The notes: generated by a model from the letters alone, not told the origin. Counted from the first letter of the stretch, positions 27,603-40,912 are shown. The stretch is 64,000 nt of DNA from Deuterostichococcus epilithicus (GCA_033439295.1 JAVTLE010000013.1:1860001-1924000); one strand, 5' to 3'. Numbers and translations: made by a program.

Positions 27603-28617
27603 AGCTCAGCGGCTCCACTGACCGGAACAGATGTTCAAGTTACACAGCTGATTGCTAGGGTAGGTCCCGCGCCGATGCGCAGGCCAAAGCTTGCACTCCT
27701 GTACGTGTCCGCGGGATCGCGTGAGGCACACAGACCCGGACAGATCGTAATAGGGCTCGCTGCAGATGAATGCAAGCAGCTTCGGACACGATAAAAGCTG
27801 CAACCAGCTGCTTGATTGAAAATAGCCTTGCGCGGGGTGGATCTTGCTTCATCTTGCTTATGAAAGCCCCGCCAGCTGGAGCGATCACCGTGAGCAGCAT
27901 GGGCACGTGAGTCCGTGCAGTCAAGACCATGGTGGAGCTGGGGCGGGTATGGGTAGTACATGGGTAGTAAAAAAAATGTAGGCCACAAGTCTTCGTCGTA
28001 TCCGTGATGAGGATGCAAGGCTTGAAACGGGTCTGGAGGGACATTGGCAGGGGGCCAATGGCGGCAGCAACGGCAGCGGCGACTGCAGTAGAGCATTCCA
28101 CTTGCAATAGTCACAGTGCCCCGAAAAATCACGTGAGAAGCCAGACACCTGGTGTGCCAGAAGCCGGAGACCCTTACACCAAGGGAACATTCCTACATCC
28201 GAAGAAACTTAGCTACATCCATTCGACAGGAAACTCTACGCACCTCAAGACACATTCTGAAGTGAATTTACGAAGCCTAAGTATCGTGCACATGAAACCA
28301 ATTGCATTTCAAGACGAGTGCCACGATCATCACGATGTAGGCTGCCCTGCAGGCTCCAGGGGACATGCAGCAGACGGAAACCGCCAAGGTGATGTCCCTT
28401 CCCAGCAACCGCTCCACCAGCAAAACCTGGCAAGCCGTGTCGGCTGCTTGACTCCAAAAATGTTTCGGCGCAGTTCTCTTGGCCAAATGTCTGTTACTGG
28501 CAGAAGCGCTTTTGTGCAACAAGGGCAGACGCGCTGACCAGCTGGGCTCGACCCGCTGCCGACCCGCCATGCGCAGCAGCAGCACACACTGTGGCGTGCG
28601 CTGTCCGGCACGCAGCC
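27603..28617. other. Long intergenic region between two minus-strand genes
   Basis: About 1 kb holds the promoter of the flavoprotein gene and the 3' UTR of the histone deacetylase gene. A plus-strand open frame at 28004-28537 has no visible domain and unbiased composition, so I read it as chance. No RNA gene or mobile element was recognised. Confidence 0.5.
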
Positions 28618-31600
28618 TCAGCTACTGTAAGCACGGCCAGCGGGGGGCGGCAGTGGCTGCGGCGGCGGCGGCGGCGCATCGCCAAAGACGCCGTCGAGCG
28701 AGCGGCGGCGCAATGGCGACAGGGGCGAGTGCTCGGCGTCCAGGGACAGGCTGGCGTGGCGCTGCGATGCCGCGTGGCCCGCATCGGCGCGGCGACGCTT
28801 GAGCGCCTTGAGGTTGGCGTGGTGCAGCTGCTGCATCTGCGGAGGCACCGGACGGGGCAGAGGGCGTCAGAATTGCTGCACAGCCCTGACCACGGTTCCC
28901 ACGGCTACTTTCGCATCGTGCGCCGCCGACAGCGGCTGCAAATCACAGCGTGTGCTTGGGCTTGGGGAGGCACGTGGCAGAGCTGGCGCCGTGCGCCCCA
29001 GTTGGCAGCCAAACCAGACGGCAGCACCAGGCGCCAGGTGTCTGTGTGTATGACTGGCGCCGTGCAAGCTGGAGCCACACTTGGGGCCACACTCACCAGG
29101 TGCAGGCGGCGCGCCGAGCGGCCCTGGCCGCCCCGGAAAGCCAGCTTGGTGCGCCGCGAGGCATGGTCGCCGTTCTGCGACCGCGGCGAAGCCGGCACAA
29201 TTGCATCCGAGCGGCCGTCGCCGGCGGCACAGCCGTTCTGGCACACCGCCACATGGCCGCGGCCGCTGCTCTGTTCCTCATGGCTGCCGGCGCCGCCGGG
29301 CCTGCCGGTGGGGCTGTGGCCGGTGCCGTGCTGGCTGTGCCCATAGCCGCCGGGCCTGTGGGCGCCGTTGCCATGGCCGGCTTGCAGGTGCCAGATCCGG
29401 AAGGTAGGATTGCCGCCGTCGGTGGCCGCAGCAGCCATGTCGACATCGGAACCTCCGGGATCTGCCGCCCGCACAGCCGCCTGTGCCGCCGCTGCGGCGC
29501 CTGCTATGGCCGCGGCCGGCGCTGGCTGTCGCGCTGGCTGAGCGCTGCTGAGGGACGCGTGTGCCAGCGGGAAAGCGGGCGGCAGCCGTGGCGTCGGCAG
29601 CGGCAGCAGGCCTCGCAGGCAGCTCCAGTGACGCGCCTGAGACGAGCCACCCGCTCTGTCAGATCGTGTACAACAATCACAGCAACGCAAAAATGGCGTT
29701 GAGCTCACCAGCGTCCAAGCCGCAGCAGTGCATGCCCACGCTGACGGCGCAGTCAAGAGAGCGAGTCCATCACAGCGGAGACAGCTGGAAAAAGGGCCGC
29801 AATGGCCTCCATCCATGGCTGGAGGCCCTGCTGCAGTGACAGCGTCAGCGCAGGCGTAGCAGGTTACAGCGTACAGCGTACCTGGATGATGAGCGCCTCA
29901 CGGATGGCTACAAGGCCCTCGGGCGAGGGCGCCGGCAGCAGCTGCCCGTCCGGCCGCAACGGCGGCGGCCGCTCGCCGAGGCACACCCGCAGGCTGGCCT
30001 CCACGCCCGCAGCCGTGGCGCCCAGGTTGTAGCCACCCTGTAGCATTGCCAATCAGGTGTTCCCTTGTCACATTATGCAGCGCCATTCACGAAACCGCAC
30101 AGGTCAAGCGTGACATCAGTGTGACGACATGCTTGCAGGTTTGCACCTGGGGCCAGGGAGAGCAGGCACGCTACAGAGGTGCCTGAATTGACGATGTGAC
30201 CGTTCGCACCTCCAGAATGAGCGCCAGCGGTGCGATGGACTGCAGCAGCCCCGTCATGGCAGCAAAGCCAGCTGACGTCACGTTGCAGCCGCCGATCGGA
30301 TCGCCTGCGCAGCGCCGTGAGGAGGATATCAGCAAATGCGCTCGGCAATGTAGAACGCTGTCTGCCGAGTCGAGGAGCCACAACGGATGCTGCCAGATTG
30401 GAAGCGTGCACATATCTACTGCACCCGAAATTGTTGTAGCAAACGAGAATTGCAGCAGGTTTGTACAGTCCTGCACTTCTGTGAAGCTGATTGCATACGA
30501 AAGACGAACTTGTCGCAGGTTCGCACCCTCGGCAGCATCAAAGCCGGCCGAAACGATGATGAGGCTGGGTGCAAACTGCGTAGCGATTGGCACGAGCACG
30601 TGGTGGAATGCAGCCAGGTAATCCGCATCGCCCTGTCGGGACAGCACACACGACAGCTAGTCAGTGGCAGTCGATGGCCAGCAGGGCATGCAACCACGAG
30701 TAGCCCGGCCGGTGTGCCCGGCAGGCGTCTGACGCTGACTAGCTCCAAAAGCAGACAGGTGACATGCACCGCGCATCATGCGTGCAGACTCAGTCAAGAG
30801 CCGCCAAGGCAAGAGACTACTACAGCTTAGTTACAGCTCACATGACGACCCAGAGGCTGGAGCAGAGGAGGCTTGAGCAAACGAAGCCGAGCGCACACCA
30901 TTCCTGGGCCGGACCAGGCCACATTGACGGTGTAGCCTTCTGCATCGCCGGTGCCCACCTCGTCTGCGGCGCCAGTGCCGGGGTAGAATGAGCCCCTGTG
31001 GTCAGCAGAGCACAATGCTGACTCGATCATCGTTCTCAACGTCACCGCAATCGAGTGCCGGCTGTCTCGATGTCTAGATGGGTTTCGATGCAAGCAACTT
31101 GTGCCACAAGGCTTGCAGAGTGCAAGTGAGTTGTTAGGTAGGGTTGGGACCGCTCCGAGAGGCGCACCCGTCATAGCGGTGCAGCGACATGTACATGATG
31201 GACGGGTCGTCGTCCAGAATGTGCGCGGTGCCGTTGCCATGATGCACGTCCTGCGGCAAAGCATACAGCCCCACCACATCAGGATACGGACAGACGGCAG
31301 CACTCAAAGTCATATGATGCATAGCATCTACCTGCATGGCCTCGATGGCCACGCAGGGGAAAGCAGGGCAGGAGGACCAAGCACTGTCACGAGGCAGCTG
31401 CAAGGAGAACTTTGGTGTCGAGCAATCGGCAACCGAACAGCGACGGCCGGCTCACCCAGTCGAGGATGAGCACGCGGGGCGCTCCGGCGGCCCGTGCAGC
31501 CTGTGCCGCAATCGCAGCATTGTTGTAGAAGCAGAAGCCCATGGCCATGGCGCTCTCAGCGTGGTGCCCTGGCGGCCGCACGATGGCGGCGCCGTTGCGG

Positions 31601-34579
31601 GCGGCGCCGCTCGCAACCGCCACTGCCACATCCACGCTCGCGCCCGCCGCCAGGCTGCAGAGCAGCGGATGGACCGTTGAGGAAGCTCAGGAGTTGCGCC
31701 CTTCGAACAAGGTCTCACAGCCTCTGCTTGTGCTTGTGCTTGTGCTTGTATCAAATGAGGAGCTGCGCAGCAGGATGCGCGAGAGGAAGGATGACATGGA
31801 TGATGCAGATGATGCAAAGCATCCGAGTTGCTGAGCAGACTTTTTGGGCGGCTGCATTCGCGGAACCAGGATGCGTGCCTGGCACAGAGGGAGGTGTGGC
31901 GGTTGGTGTAGGTGTCGGCTGTGAAGTTGACGAGGCCGGCCGTCTCCGGCGACGCCGTGGCCTCCACCACGCGGCGCAGCCTGCCGGTGTGGCAGGCCTC
32001 CACCTCCGCCGCCGTCGCCGGCCTCGCGAGCGCCCGCCGACACTGGCCTGTTCGTTCAGAGTAGCACATCCTCGCCAATTTACAGATCAGGTTTGTGCTT
32101 GCAGGTGCGCGCGGGGGCGCAGCAGGAGCTGTCAGTGACCTGCGGACATGCGACCATCCTGCTGCTGCGCGGAAGAGGCAAGGCAGAAGTCGGCTGGCCG
32201 GCCGGTTGAGGCCGCAGGGTGAGCCCAAGGGGCAGACCTGCGAGGCCGGAGGACAGGAGGCGCGCCATGACGGCCCGCAGGCGGTCGGGCCGCTCGGGGT
32301 GCGGGCTGCCATACACATCGTCCCCCTCCCTGCACACATCGCCCACAACGCCCGGGTCAGGCTCGTGCGGCTGCTGCAGACCCTGTCCTGCGCCCCTTGG
32401 CAGCCCTGGACTGCTGGCAGGACATGCAGTCAACGTCAGCGGGCGCGCGCTCGGCCCGGCAGCGGATGCCGGCGCGATGACACCTCGCAAAACAACTGGG
32501 CAGCTCGGCAGGAGAGTACATGCCTGTGCAGCTCCATGCGCTCGTCCCAGATGAGCAGCGTGTCGTCGGCGCCGGGCGGCCGTGGCGCCTCTGCGTCCGC
32601 CGCGGGCAGCGCGCCAAACAGCGCGTCGTCTGCGCCGAGCAGGTGCCCGCAGTCCTGCAACGGGGAAAACGACGCCAAGAGATTTCTCAAAGCAAATTTC
32701 GTGCTGCTTTAATGCGACCCATGCCCGGAGTGTGATCACGCTGCGAGTCGTCTCGTATGCAGGAAGCAGCAACGAGTGGGCGTGTGAGACTTGGATCGTT
32801 CTTGCATGGTCTCGCGATACCGCAACCTTCCTCTGCACCAGCCGCAGGGGCCGCGTCACTAAGAGGCATCGAGTGAGAAACGCACCATGCACAGGTCGCT
32901 ATCGAGCGCCCCGGTGCAGTTGACGCAGTACCGCATCGGCTCAAAGTCGTCGTCGAATGCCGACTCGAAGCCGCTGGTCTCAAAGCCGCTGCCGTCCGGC
33001 GCCAGCCGCCGCTGCAGGCTGTCTGCGAGGCCGACGCTGTCGGTGGCGCCGCCGCCCGACCGTGCGCTGCCAAACCCCAAGGCGTCGCTGTCGCTGTCGC
33101 TGTCGCCGGCGGCGTCCGTCGAAGACGAGGAAGAAGCGGCGCTGGCGGCGCCGAAAGGGTCCTGCTCCGCCGCTGCCGCCGCCGATGTCGGGCTGAAGAC
33201 TGCCTTGGGGCTGAAGGCTGCCATGGGGCTGAAGGGTGCGGCCGGATCTGCGTCAGGGCCGGATGCCACCGCCGCATCCGCAGTCGGGCTTTCAGCTGCC
33301 GCCGCGCCTGCTGGATAGAGCCCGTCCTGCGCTGGCGCTGCACTGGCGCCAGCAGACGAGGCGGGCGGCTGCCAGCCTGCCTCGAAAGGGCGCGGCGGCT
33401 GGCGGCCGGGCAGCAAATGCAGCGAGCCGCCCAGCAGCGACCTGCCCACCGCCTCCAGTGCCTTGTCGGCCTGTCAGCAAGCAGGCCTCGTTTGCAAGGC
33501 TTCTCAAATTTATGCACAAGTTCACAGGTGCGAGTATCGTCGCAATGTCTCTGCACCGCCTGCTGCAGAGACCTGCCGGCCATGGCATTTCATCCTAGAC
33601 AATGTGGATGGTGCGAGACAGGTTGGTGGAAAAGTTAAAATGGTGCACTGCGTGTCCTTGAAAGCGGCCTGGATCAACAGCGCTGTGCTGCTTGTGCCAC
33701 CAGCGATTGACAACGATGGCCTTGCTGTAAGAGAGTGCTGCAACAGCGCACCTGCTGTCGCGAACGCTGGTGGCCAGGCCGCCGCTGACTGTGCGGCTGG
33801 TGCGCCGCGCCCGGGGACGACTCTGTCGGGCTGTGTGCCGCGGCGGGTGGGCCGCCGCCGCCGCCGCTGGCGGACTCGGCGCCTGCCTGGCTGCTGGCCT
33901 TGAGCTGCCCCACCACCTCCATGCCGGAGGCCTTTGCGGCACAAGACAGCAGAGATCGTTCAAACGCCTCAACATGATCCTGATTAGTCACGGCGAGGAA
34001 TTCGGCAACACGGGACAGGACATCCCAGACCAGCAGATCAATAAGACACACGACCAGCGCAGGCGTGTCATCCCATTTTCAAAGTCACATGCGGAGGAGG
34101 CATGCCACCTCGTGGATGCCCGCCGCTGCTCCGCTGGGGCCGGCGTCGCTGTCGGCGGGTGACACCGCCGGTGACAGGCTGCCATCGTCCGCCGGGCTGC
34201 AGCTGCCCCAGGAGCAGTTGTGCGGCGAGGGGCGGCCGCCCTCCGCGGCTGCCGGCAGAGGCACGCTCAGTGGCAGGCCGCCATTGGGGCACTCCATCAG
34301 CGCGGCGCCCCAGTCGGCGATGCCGTCCTGTGAGGGGCACCAGGGCAGGGCGCCGGGACGAAACTCCGCTGCCGGCACCCAGGCGGACGCGAAAGGTGCA
34401 ATGGTACCCATGAGCGGCGAAGGCGGGCCCGAGCACGGGCCCACCTGCGTCTCTGCTGGCGGCTGCGGGCCAGAGTGCTGCTGCTGCTGCGGGTCCGACC
34501 CTTCGGAGACGCACGCCAGCGACGGCGAAGCCTCTGCGCTGTCTGACATCTGCTGCGGCGTCGACGGGTCGCTGTACAT
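28618..34579 (-). CDS. Class II (HDA1/RPD3-like) histone deacetylase with long disordered flanks
   Basis: Zinc-dependent lysine deacetylase acting on histones or other proteins. The long N-terminal region (34579 to about 32860) is Ser/Pro/Ala/Gly-rich and probably disordered. The domain runs from WDERMELH (near 32550) and [17 protein letters not shown] (near 32300), through [19 protein letters not shown] (tandem active-site His, near 31580), [15 protein letters not shown] (Asp-x-His zinc ligands, near 31240), [20 protein letters not shown] (near 30980), [13 protein letters not shown] (second zinc Asp, near 30550) and [20 protein letters not shown] (near 30030). All catalytic motifs are intact. 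A C-terminal Ala/His/Gly-rich extension ends AGRAYSS with TGA at 28620-28618. HPERP and GFCFYNN patterns favour the class II group. Exon boundaries in the flanks are approximate. A CAG precedes the first ATG, so a further 5' exon is possible. Confidence 0.88.
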
Positions 34580-35448
34580 GTCGAAGCCTGCAGGACGCTT
34601 GCAAGTTCAGGACGTGCTGACAGTGTGAGGTCATTGGTTGGTTGACTTAGGGCTGGCCGCCGGGTTTGACAGCTGGTGGTGCTGACCAGCTACTGCTTCC
34701 TACATCCTCTACTCTGCTTCCCTACTTCTGCTGCAACACGCACAGCGGCACTAGGAGGCCCCTGGTAACGTCAGCGTGCACATCAGATAGGCCCACATAT
34801 GCTGTAGTGAGGGCCCTCGGGCTTTACGCGCCTCTCAGCGCACCTGGAGCTGCCATCCGGATCAGCAAGTTGTGATGTAGCTGGTCATGTCTGATGCGCG
34901 AGGGGCCGTGGACCTCCCAACAGCCCTTTCGTTCAGTTTCAAGGACTCGTTGGTGCGGTCCCTGGCCTTCCCGAGCTCTTACGCCACCCCACGGCAACGT
35001 GTGGCGTTGCTGTGTGTACCTTCGGAATTACGGCGCGCCTTCTAAACCCTTTAATTCTGCGGTTATATCGACGGGAGAAGACCGCTAACACGAGGTGAAG
35101 TTAACGGGAGGGGCGGAGCCAGACGACGCCTACACGACTGAGAACCTCTGCTGAAGACCTCTCCGCGTGCCTTCTAAGAAGCCAGGCTGCTTCTTCAGCG
35201 GACAGCTAGGGTCCTTAGACGTGCGCCACCGCCTGCATGGAGGCTTCCAAGATTCACCTCCTGAATTCACCATCGTGTTGCACACCCAGAAGCCTTGCAT
35301 CTGCATGGAAGGACGCGGGCTAACATGCGACGGTGAAGCTGCGGTACCACAGGCTAGCAGTCACCTGTTGTTTGGCATGCTGGAGATGGTGACGTCTGAA
35401 AAATGGCAAGACCACCGCGGGCATGCTGGAAGACGCCATCCGAGGAGA
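34580..35448. other. Intergenic region between two minus-strand genes
   Basis: This holds the promoter or 5' exon of the histone deacetylase gene and the 3' UTR of the RING-H2 gene. An open frame at 35167-35565 has no recognisable feature and overlaps the RING exon antisense, so it is not annotated. Confidence 0.45.
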
Positions 35449-36776
35449 TCAGTCGAAGGTCAGCACGTGCTGGCACAGCGGACAGGTGGCCCTGGCGGCC
35501 ACCTTCAACCACTCATCCAGGCATCCCTGGTGGTGGAAGTGCGCGCACTGCAGGCGGCAACATAAGTGTGTCATCATGACTAGCACGCACACCGTGCAGA
35601 CGGAGCATGTCAGCACCGTATGGCACGCACAGAAAGAGTGCCGACCATGCAGAAGAGCGCACCGGCATGCAGCGAAGGCGATCGCCAGCATTGAAATCCA
35701 GCAAACAGATGGAGCACGGCTCCCCAACCAGCGGCGATGCCTCAGCGACCACCGTCACGCTGAGCTGCGCAAGCTGCGCAGGGCCGACGCCTGCGGGCTT
35801 GAGCCGCAGCGGCGTGTCCAACTGCGCTCCACCGCTCGAGGCATCGCCATGCAGCCGCAGCAGCAGGTCTCGCGCCAGCGCCGCCGCCGCCTCTGCTCTG
35901 TCATCGGCGTCGGTGACCATGGGCGGGAGCCTGTCGGGGGCGCCCCAGCCCTGCAGCACCTGCTGCGCCAGCTCAACGTGTGCAAGCGCCGTGCTGAGCA
36001 TCACGCTCGCCTGCTGTGCGATGCTCTCCTGGAGGCATGGAACAGCGAATGCTGAGGGCAGCAAGCAGAGGAGACTCTTGCAGAAGAAGAGGAGACTCTT
36101 GAAAACACAACATCGTAGGGAGTCCGCAGCACCAGGGCTGACATGTAGGCACGATTGACAACGCGACTGTGTGACGACATGCAGGACATCTGCCAACTCC
36201 TTCGCCAAAGGTCATGCAGTTCGCTTGTGGCAGGTCGCAAGCAATGCGGCCTTTCACCTGAATGGGGAAGCCTGTGAGGTGTGGCTCCGCCATCAGCAGG
36301 CACCTGAGGGCACGCAGCTGACACGAGCGCAGCCGCAGCTGACGGCGCCTCAGCTGCAGGAGGCTATCCAGCCCCGCGGCGTGCTGCTGCTGCACGGCAT
36401 TGGTGCCGCCGGGAGCTGCAGCCGCATCAACGCTCGCTGCCGTCACGCCGCTGAGCGCCGATGCAGAGCCATTGCAGGAGCATGGATTCGAGGGAGGAGC
36501 GACTGGCCTCTCTGCAGCTGTGCTCTGTCTTGCGCATGCTGCCTGGCTGGAACCCGCAGCCTGGGATGGAGCATCAACTGTGTCTCGCAGTGCGATGCTG
36601 ACACGTGAAGGCCGTGGCGAATGGGCGGCTTCTAGCTCTGCCAGCTCCAAGAGCAGCTCCGCATGCCTTTGCTGGGCCTCGGCTGCAGCGCGCAGCGTCC
36701 GCACTTCTGCTGTCAACGCGCGTGCCCGATCTATGGCGAAGTGCGCTCTGGCCAGCACCTCCTGGATACCTTCCAT
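35449..36776 (-). CDS. RING-H2 zinc finger protein, probable E3 ubiquitin ligase
   Basis: The start is ATG at 36776. Exon 1 is rich in heptad-like Ala/Leu/Glu (AEVRTLRAAAEAQQRHAELL), suggesting a coiled coil. It continues with LLQLRRRQLRLRSCQLRALR, also helical. The second exon (about 36030-35655) has SIAQQASVMLSTALAHVELA, AAAALARDLLLRLHGDA and the first half of the RING, EPCSICLLDFNAGDRLRCMP. The last exon (about 35560-35449) finishes it with CAHFHHQGCLDEWLKVAARA and TCPLCQHVLTFD, then TGA. The order Cys-x2-Cys, Cys, His-x2-His, Cys, Cys-x2-Cys is complete, typical of RING-H2. The finger is at the extreme C-terminus, and the substrate-binding part would be the coiled-coil region. No transmembrane segment is seen. 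Confidence 0.82.
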
Positions 36777-37088
36777 CGGAGCTACGAGAATCGCAAGCCT
36801 GGATCAAGTATGAGCGGCAGATTGAGCGTTCCGGAGTTCGGTGCAGAACCAATCAAGCAGTCGCTGGTCGACTGAGCACTCCAAGCCGTCGGATAACGAA
36901 AGAAGCTCAGCAGCAAAATTGAACTCCAGCTTGCGAGTGAGAAATGCGCAACACAAGCTCGCACGTCAGCAACGACCTCGCTAAAACAACGAGGGCAATC
37001 GCTCGCAGGCCCCCTTGATGTCGGTGCCATTTCGGCGCGCCTAAAATGCATTGCCATTCCGCTCTGCAACCGATAACAAGAACACACG
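36777..37088. promoter_or_regulatory. Divergent promoter between RING-H2 and DUF3783-like genes
   Basis: Only 312 bp separate the two start codons on opposite strands, so both promoters and 5' UTRs must fit here. A bidirectional promoter is likely. No named cis-element was identified. Confidence 0.5.
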
Positions 37089-40000
37089 ATGAACGTTATG
37101 CAGCGCAGCGCGTGCTGCGGCACGCCGCGCACTGGGACGGAGCTCCTCGCTTGCAGCAGTCTCCGCCGCCGCCATGTGCGCGCGGCCGGCAGGTGCGGGC
37201 CTGCAGCGCGAGTTAGAGCGACGCTGCAGCAGCCAGACGAGCCGGACTTCGATCAACTGAGACTTGACGAAAAGTTCTATGAGGAGCTGGGCCTCGAGGA
37301 CGACGAGCTGGATGCGCAGAAGACGTACGAGCCCGACGATATTGGTGCGGGTCAACAGAGACTGACAGCATCCCACAGCCAAGCGAACATTCCTGCGAGC
37401 GTCGGGAAACTGAGACTCCCCTTTGTTGCAATGCCGCAGATCCGATGGGGCAATACATGGACCTGGATTCGATGTTTCAGACGGACCCAGACGCGCCAGC
37501 GGACCTGCTGGACACCCTGTCTGCTCAGGATGCCTGGGGGCCCAAGGTGCAGTCCACATCCATCATGATGCATTGAGTCCACAAATACATTCAATGCTGT
37601 GTGGATATGTCATGGGCAGAGCATCACATCACCGCGCATGCAAAGCGGTAGACTGTCCTTACGCACGCCGCCGGTAGCGCATAATACTGAGTTGCCTGTG
37701 CGCATCATGGCAGGCGCTGCTGTGCGCCGGGCTGCGGGCAGAGGAGCTGGCAGTGACGCGTGTCATCATGGACGCGGCCGGCGCTGCCAACGTGAAGGTC
37801 AAGCCTCCGGTCATGCTCCTGTGCCACACGCTGGCCCCTGCCTCCCTTTGCATGTCACGGCATGGGCCTTCCGCCATCACGCTCTGCGAGCCCTTCCTGT
37901 AACGGCCTTCTCTGCGACTGCAGGTGGTGCCGTGCTCCGCTGCCATGCTGCATGAGCCGCTGGCCACCGCGCTTGCAACACCCGAGCCGGTCTGGGAGCA
38001 GCCGCGGCCGGCGGATGGGACACAGGGCGGCGGCTGGGGCTCTCAGCGCGTCGTCATGTTTTCTGGCCTCAGGTGTGGGACATTGTCGATACTACCGCGT
38101 ATGTGTGCAGCTAGTGCTGCCGTGCACACGTTGCAACACGTCGTGTGATGGTGCTGACTGGCATGCACGGACTATGCGCAGTTTGAAGGCGATCGCCACG
38201 GCGGTGGAGCTGCTGGAGGAGTCGGGGCTGCCGCCGCTGTGCGCAGCGATCGCCATGGAGGAAGACGCGCAGCGGCCACTCGGCCGCCTGCTTGCCGGGG
38301 CCGCAAAGGTGGGCTTCAGGTTTTTGGGCACGTCCTGTATGATAGGTGTTGCACCGAAGAGTTTTGAGTCAGGTGCAGCTGAAGGATTGTGGAACAGTTG
38401 ACCAGGATTGCAAGGCTTCAGTGAACGCCATTGAGTGTGGCGCCTTTGCTTCTCGGCGCGAACAGCTGAGACGGGTAAATGACATGCAATTGCTGCGCCA
38501 CAATCGTGCAGCAGGCTGCAGCCCAGACATGCTGGCAGGGGCCGAGCATGCCAGAGGCGCTCATGACTACTGCCAAAGACTGCGAGGAAAGCGGTCTGAG
38601 CGGCGGCAGAATGTTGACGCTGAGCTGTGCTGCAGGAGCAGCGGGGACGCAGAAATCCTGCGAAGCAGCTGTGGGAAGGCAGCGGCCGCATGTCGCCGGG
38701 GGATCTGCCCGATATTGACAGCGTCATCAAGAGCGCCACCGCAGATCGCCTGCAGGTGAGCACTATCCCACATCCTGGACTGCAAGGCAGCTGGTGCAGG
38801 GATGTATCCTGTCCCCATACATATTCAACCTCTTTTCTGCAGTACAGGTCAAAGGGACTGCTGTGCGCATGAAGCCTTGTTCAATGCTGCACACAACATT
38901 GCCAGTGGCTGTGATCCAACAGGAAATCGAGAAGGCGGCACAGGAGGGCCGCCTGGAGGAGGTGCTGGCAGAGGGCGCCCGTGACATGACGCCGGAGGAA
39001 ATCGAGCGTTTCGAATCACAGCAGGCCGCCGGCAGCGGCGTGCCTGCACAGCCGGGCAGCGCGGCGGCCGCCGACGCAGGACGGGGTGCTGCCGCTGAGG
39101 CCGGCTCCTTCGTGGCAGCCTATCAGCAGGCTCTTGAAGCAGGCGGTGCCGACACAGCGGACGCCGCCCCCGCGGTCGCACCTCCCGCGGGCGCCGCTTC
39201 TCCCGCGACTGTGCCAGAGCCGCGATCACGGGCGGCCGCTGCTGCACAGGCCAGCACCGCGGCGGCTGCACCATCGCCAGCAGCTTCGCCGGCTGCAGCC
39301 GAGGGCAGCCCTCCTGTGGCTGCAGCCGGGGCTCAGACGGCTCCGGCAGCACAGACGGCTCCTGCTGTGCAGGCGGCGGCCGCTGAGCATGCCTCCAGGC
39401 GGCGCCTCTACGAGCAGCCGGCGGGCCCGGCGCCGCCGCCAGGCCTGGCACAGCAGGCGGACCTGCGATCTGCAGGCCCGCAAAACGCAGCGGCAGCGGC
39501 GGCGCTGTCAGCAGGGGGCGGTTCAGTTCAGCAGCCCGCGTCGGCGCCCAGCAGCAGCCCGCAGGACACTGACGCCTTCCTGGCCAAGTATTCGTTCGAG
39601 TGCCTGGAGATGCAGCGCGAGGCGCGCGCCAAGGCGCCGCCGCAGCAGCCCGGCTGGGATGCGGCGCCCGTCCCGCTCGACTGGCAGTCTGAGCTGGCGC
39701 AGGTGGGGTCACGTCTTCCCAGGGCATCGAATCACTGGTCCACCCCAAGGTCGGTTCAGTCATGCTATTGACGCTAGATTTCGATGCACCACCGCTTGTG
39801 CAGCCCGAAATGCCAGCTGCCGTTGGCGAAACGATACAATGCGGCAGCCTCTGAGCTGCTTCGGGTTCGACCATGCGCAGGTGCAGGCTAAGGGTGTGAC
39901 GCGGTCGGACATACTGGCGGGTCGCAGCGAGGCAGACGGGCAGCCGCTGCGCCGCTTCCAGGACACTTCGGGCCTGGACATCATCGATCGCATCGCGGAG

Positions 40001-40912
40001 CAGCCCGCTGCCGCCGCCGCGGCCAGCGCGGACGGTCGTGCAGCCAGCGGCGGCGCCGAGCTGGGGGGGCCTGCGCCGCAGGGCGCTCCGATCAGCAGGT
40101 GGGCGTGGGCTGCGCTGAACCGCAGTTCTGTGGCCTGGTGTGGTGGCCGCCTCACTTCGTCTGGGCTCTGCGTGGCACGCTGCACCGCCCTGTCGCATTC
40201 AGGCTGCTGACGGATGATGTGACGCTGCGCTGTGGACCGCTGGAAGCAGGGAGGCGATCGAGGCGGCGCTGCAGGGGGGCGTAGACCCCGCCGAGCTGAA
40301 GCGGCTCATCGATGACGCCGCGGCCGCGATGCGGGGAGACAGCTTCAACGCGCAGTGGCAGCCAGACGGGCAGCCTGCCACCGCCCCGGCAGCTGGCAGA
40401 GGCGCGACCACCCGGCAGCAGCCTGCGAGCGGCCCTGCAGCCGGCCGGTCGGCCTCGCCGTGGCAGCGCGGCGCTGGGCCCGGCAGGAGGCGGCCTGGAG
40501 CGGCGCGCATGAGTCCCTTCGAGCAGCCAGCCCCAAGGTGAGCAAGCGGACCGGCTGTGGATGAGGGTTTCGGAAGACAGGTGGCCAAACACCTCTGGGG
40601 ATGCATGGCAGGTGCTGAAGACAGGGTCTCCTACGAGTTCGTGCCATGAGAGGCCGACAGGGTGGTACTTCGCATCCCGACCGTCAAGTCGCCTTTGCAC
40701 AGCGAACGACGAAGCACAGCTCTGGTAGCGTTGACAGAACGTGAGTATGGCTGTGCAGGGTGCGGCGGCAGGAATCAGATCGGAAGCCGGCGGTGCAGAC
40801 GATGACGGCCGAGGAGATCACGTCAGCGGCGCTGAAGCGTGGCAAGAACCCAGCAGCGTGGCTCAAGGACGCAGAGGAGCGTGGGATCAAGGTCGTGGCC
40901 GACAAGGCATAG
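37089..40912 (+). CDS. Plastid-type DUF3783-like protein with long Ala/Pro-rich extension
   Basis: Exons 37089-37344, 37440-37546, 37714-37797, 37924-38072, 38182-38308, 38636-38755 and 38923-39702 join with matching phases. They are followed by exons from about 39882, about 40255 and about 40790, ending TAG at 40912. This supports one gene rather than two. The N-terminus is basic and Ser/Arg/Ala-rich, like a chloroplast transit peptide, followed by an acidic stretch (FYEELGLEDDELDAQK). The middle, VTRVIMDAAGAANVKVVPCS then SQRVVMFSGL and ESGLPPLCAAIAMEEDAQRP, resembles the plant and algal DUF3783 family by my recollection of its pattern. A 260-codon exon of low complexity follows, with helical islands EIEKAAQEGRLEEVLAEGAR and SGLDIIDRIAEQ. 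The C-terminus is basic (ALKRGKNPAAWLKDAEERG). Function is unknown. Confidence 0.72.

Noticed and set aside
28004-28537. Plus-strand open frame of 177 codons between two minus-strand genes
   Set aside because: It has no domain, no codon-usage or composition signal, and the position fits the 3' UTR of the histone deacetylase gene.
38849-40198. Long minus-strand open frame of 449 codons
   Set aside because: It is the antisense shadow of the Ala/Pro-rich exon of the DUF3783-like gene, which has matching splice phases on the plus strand.
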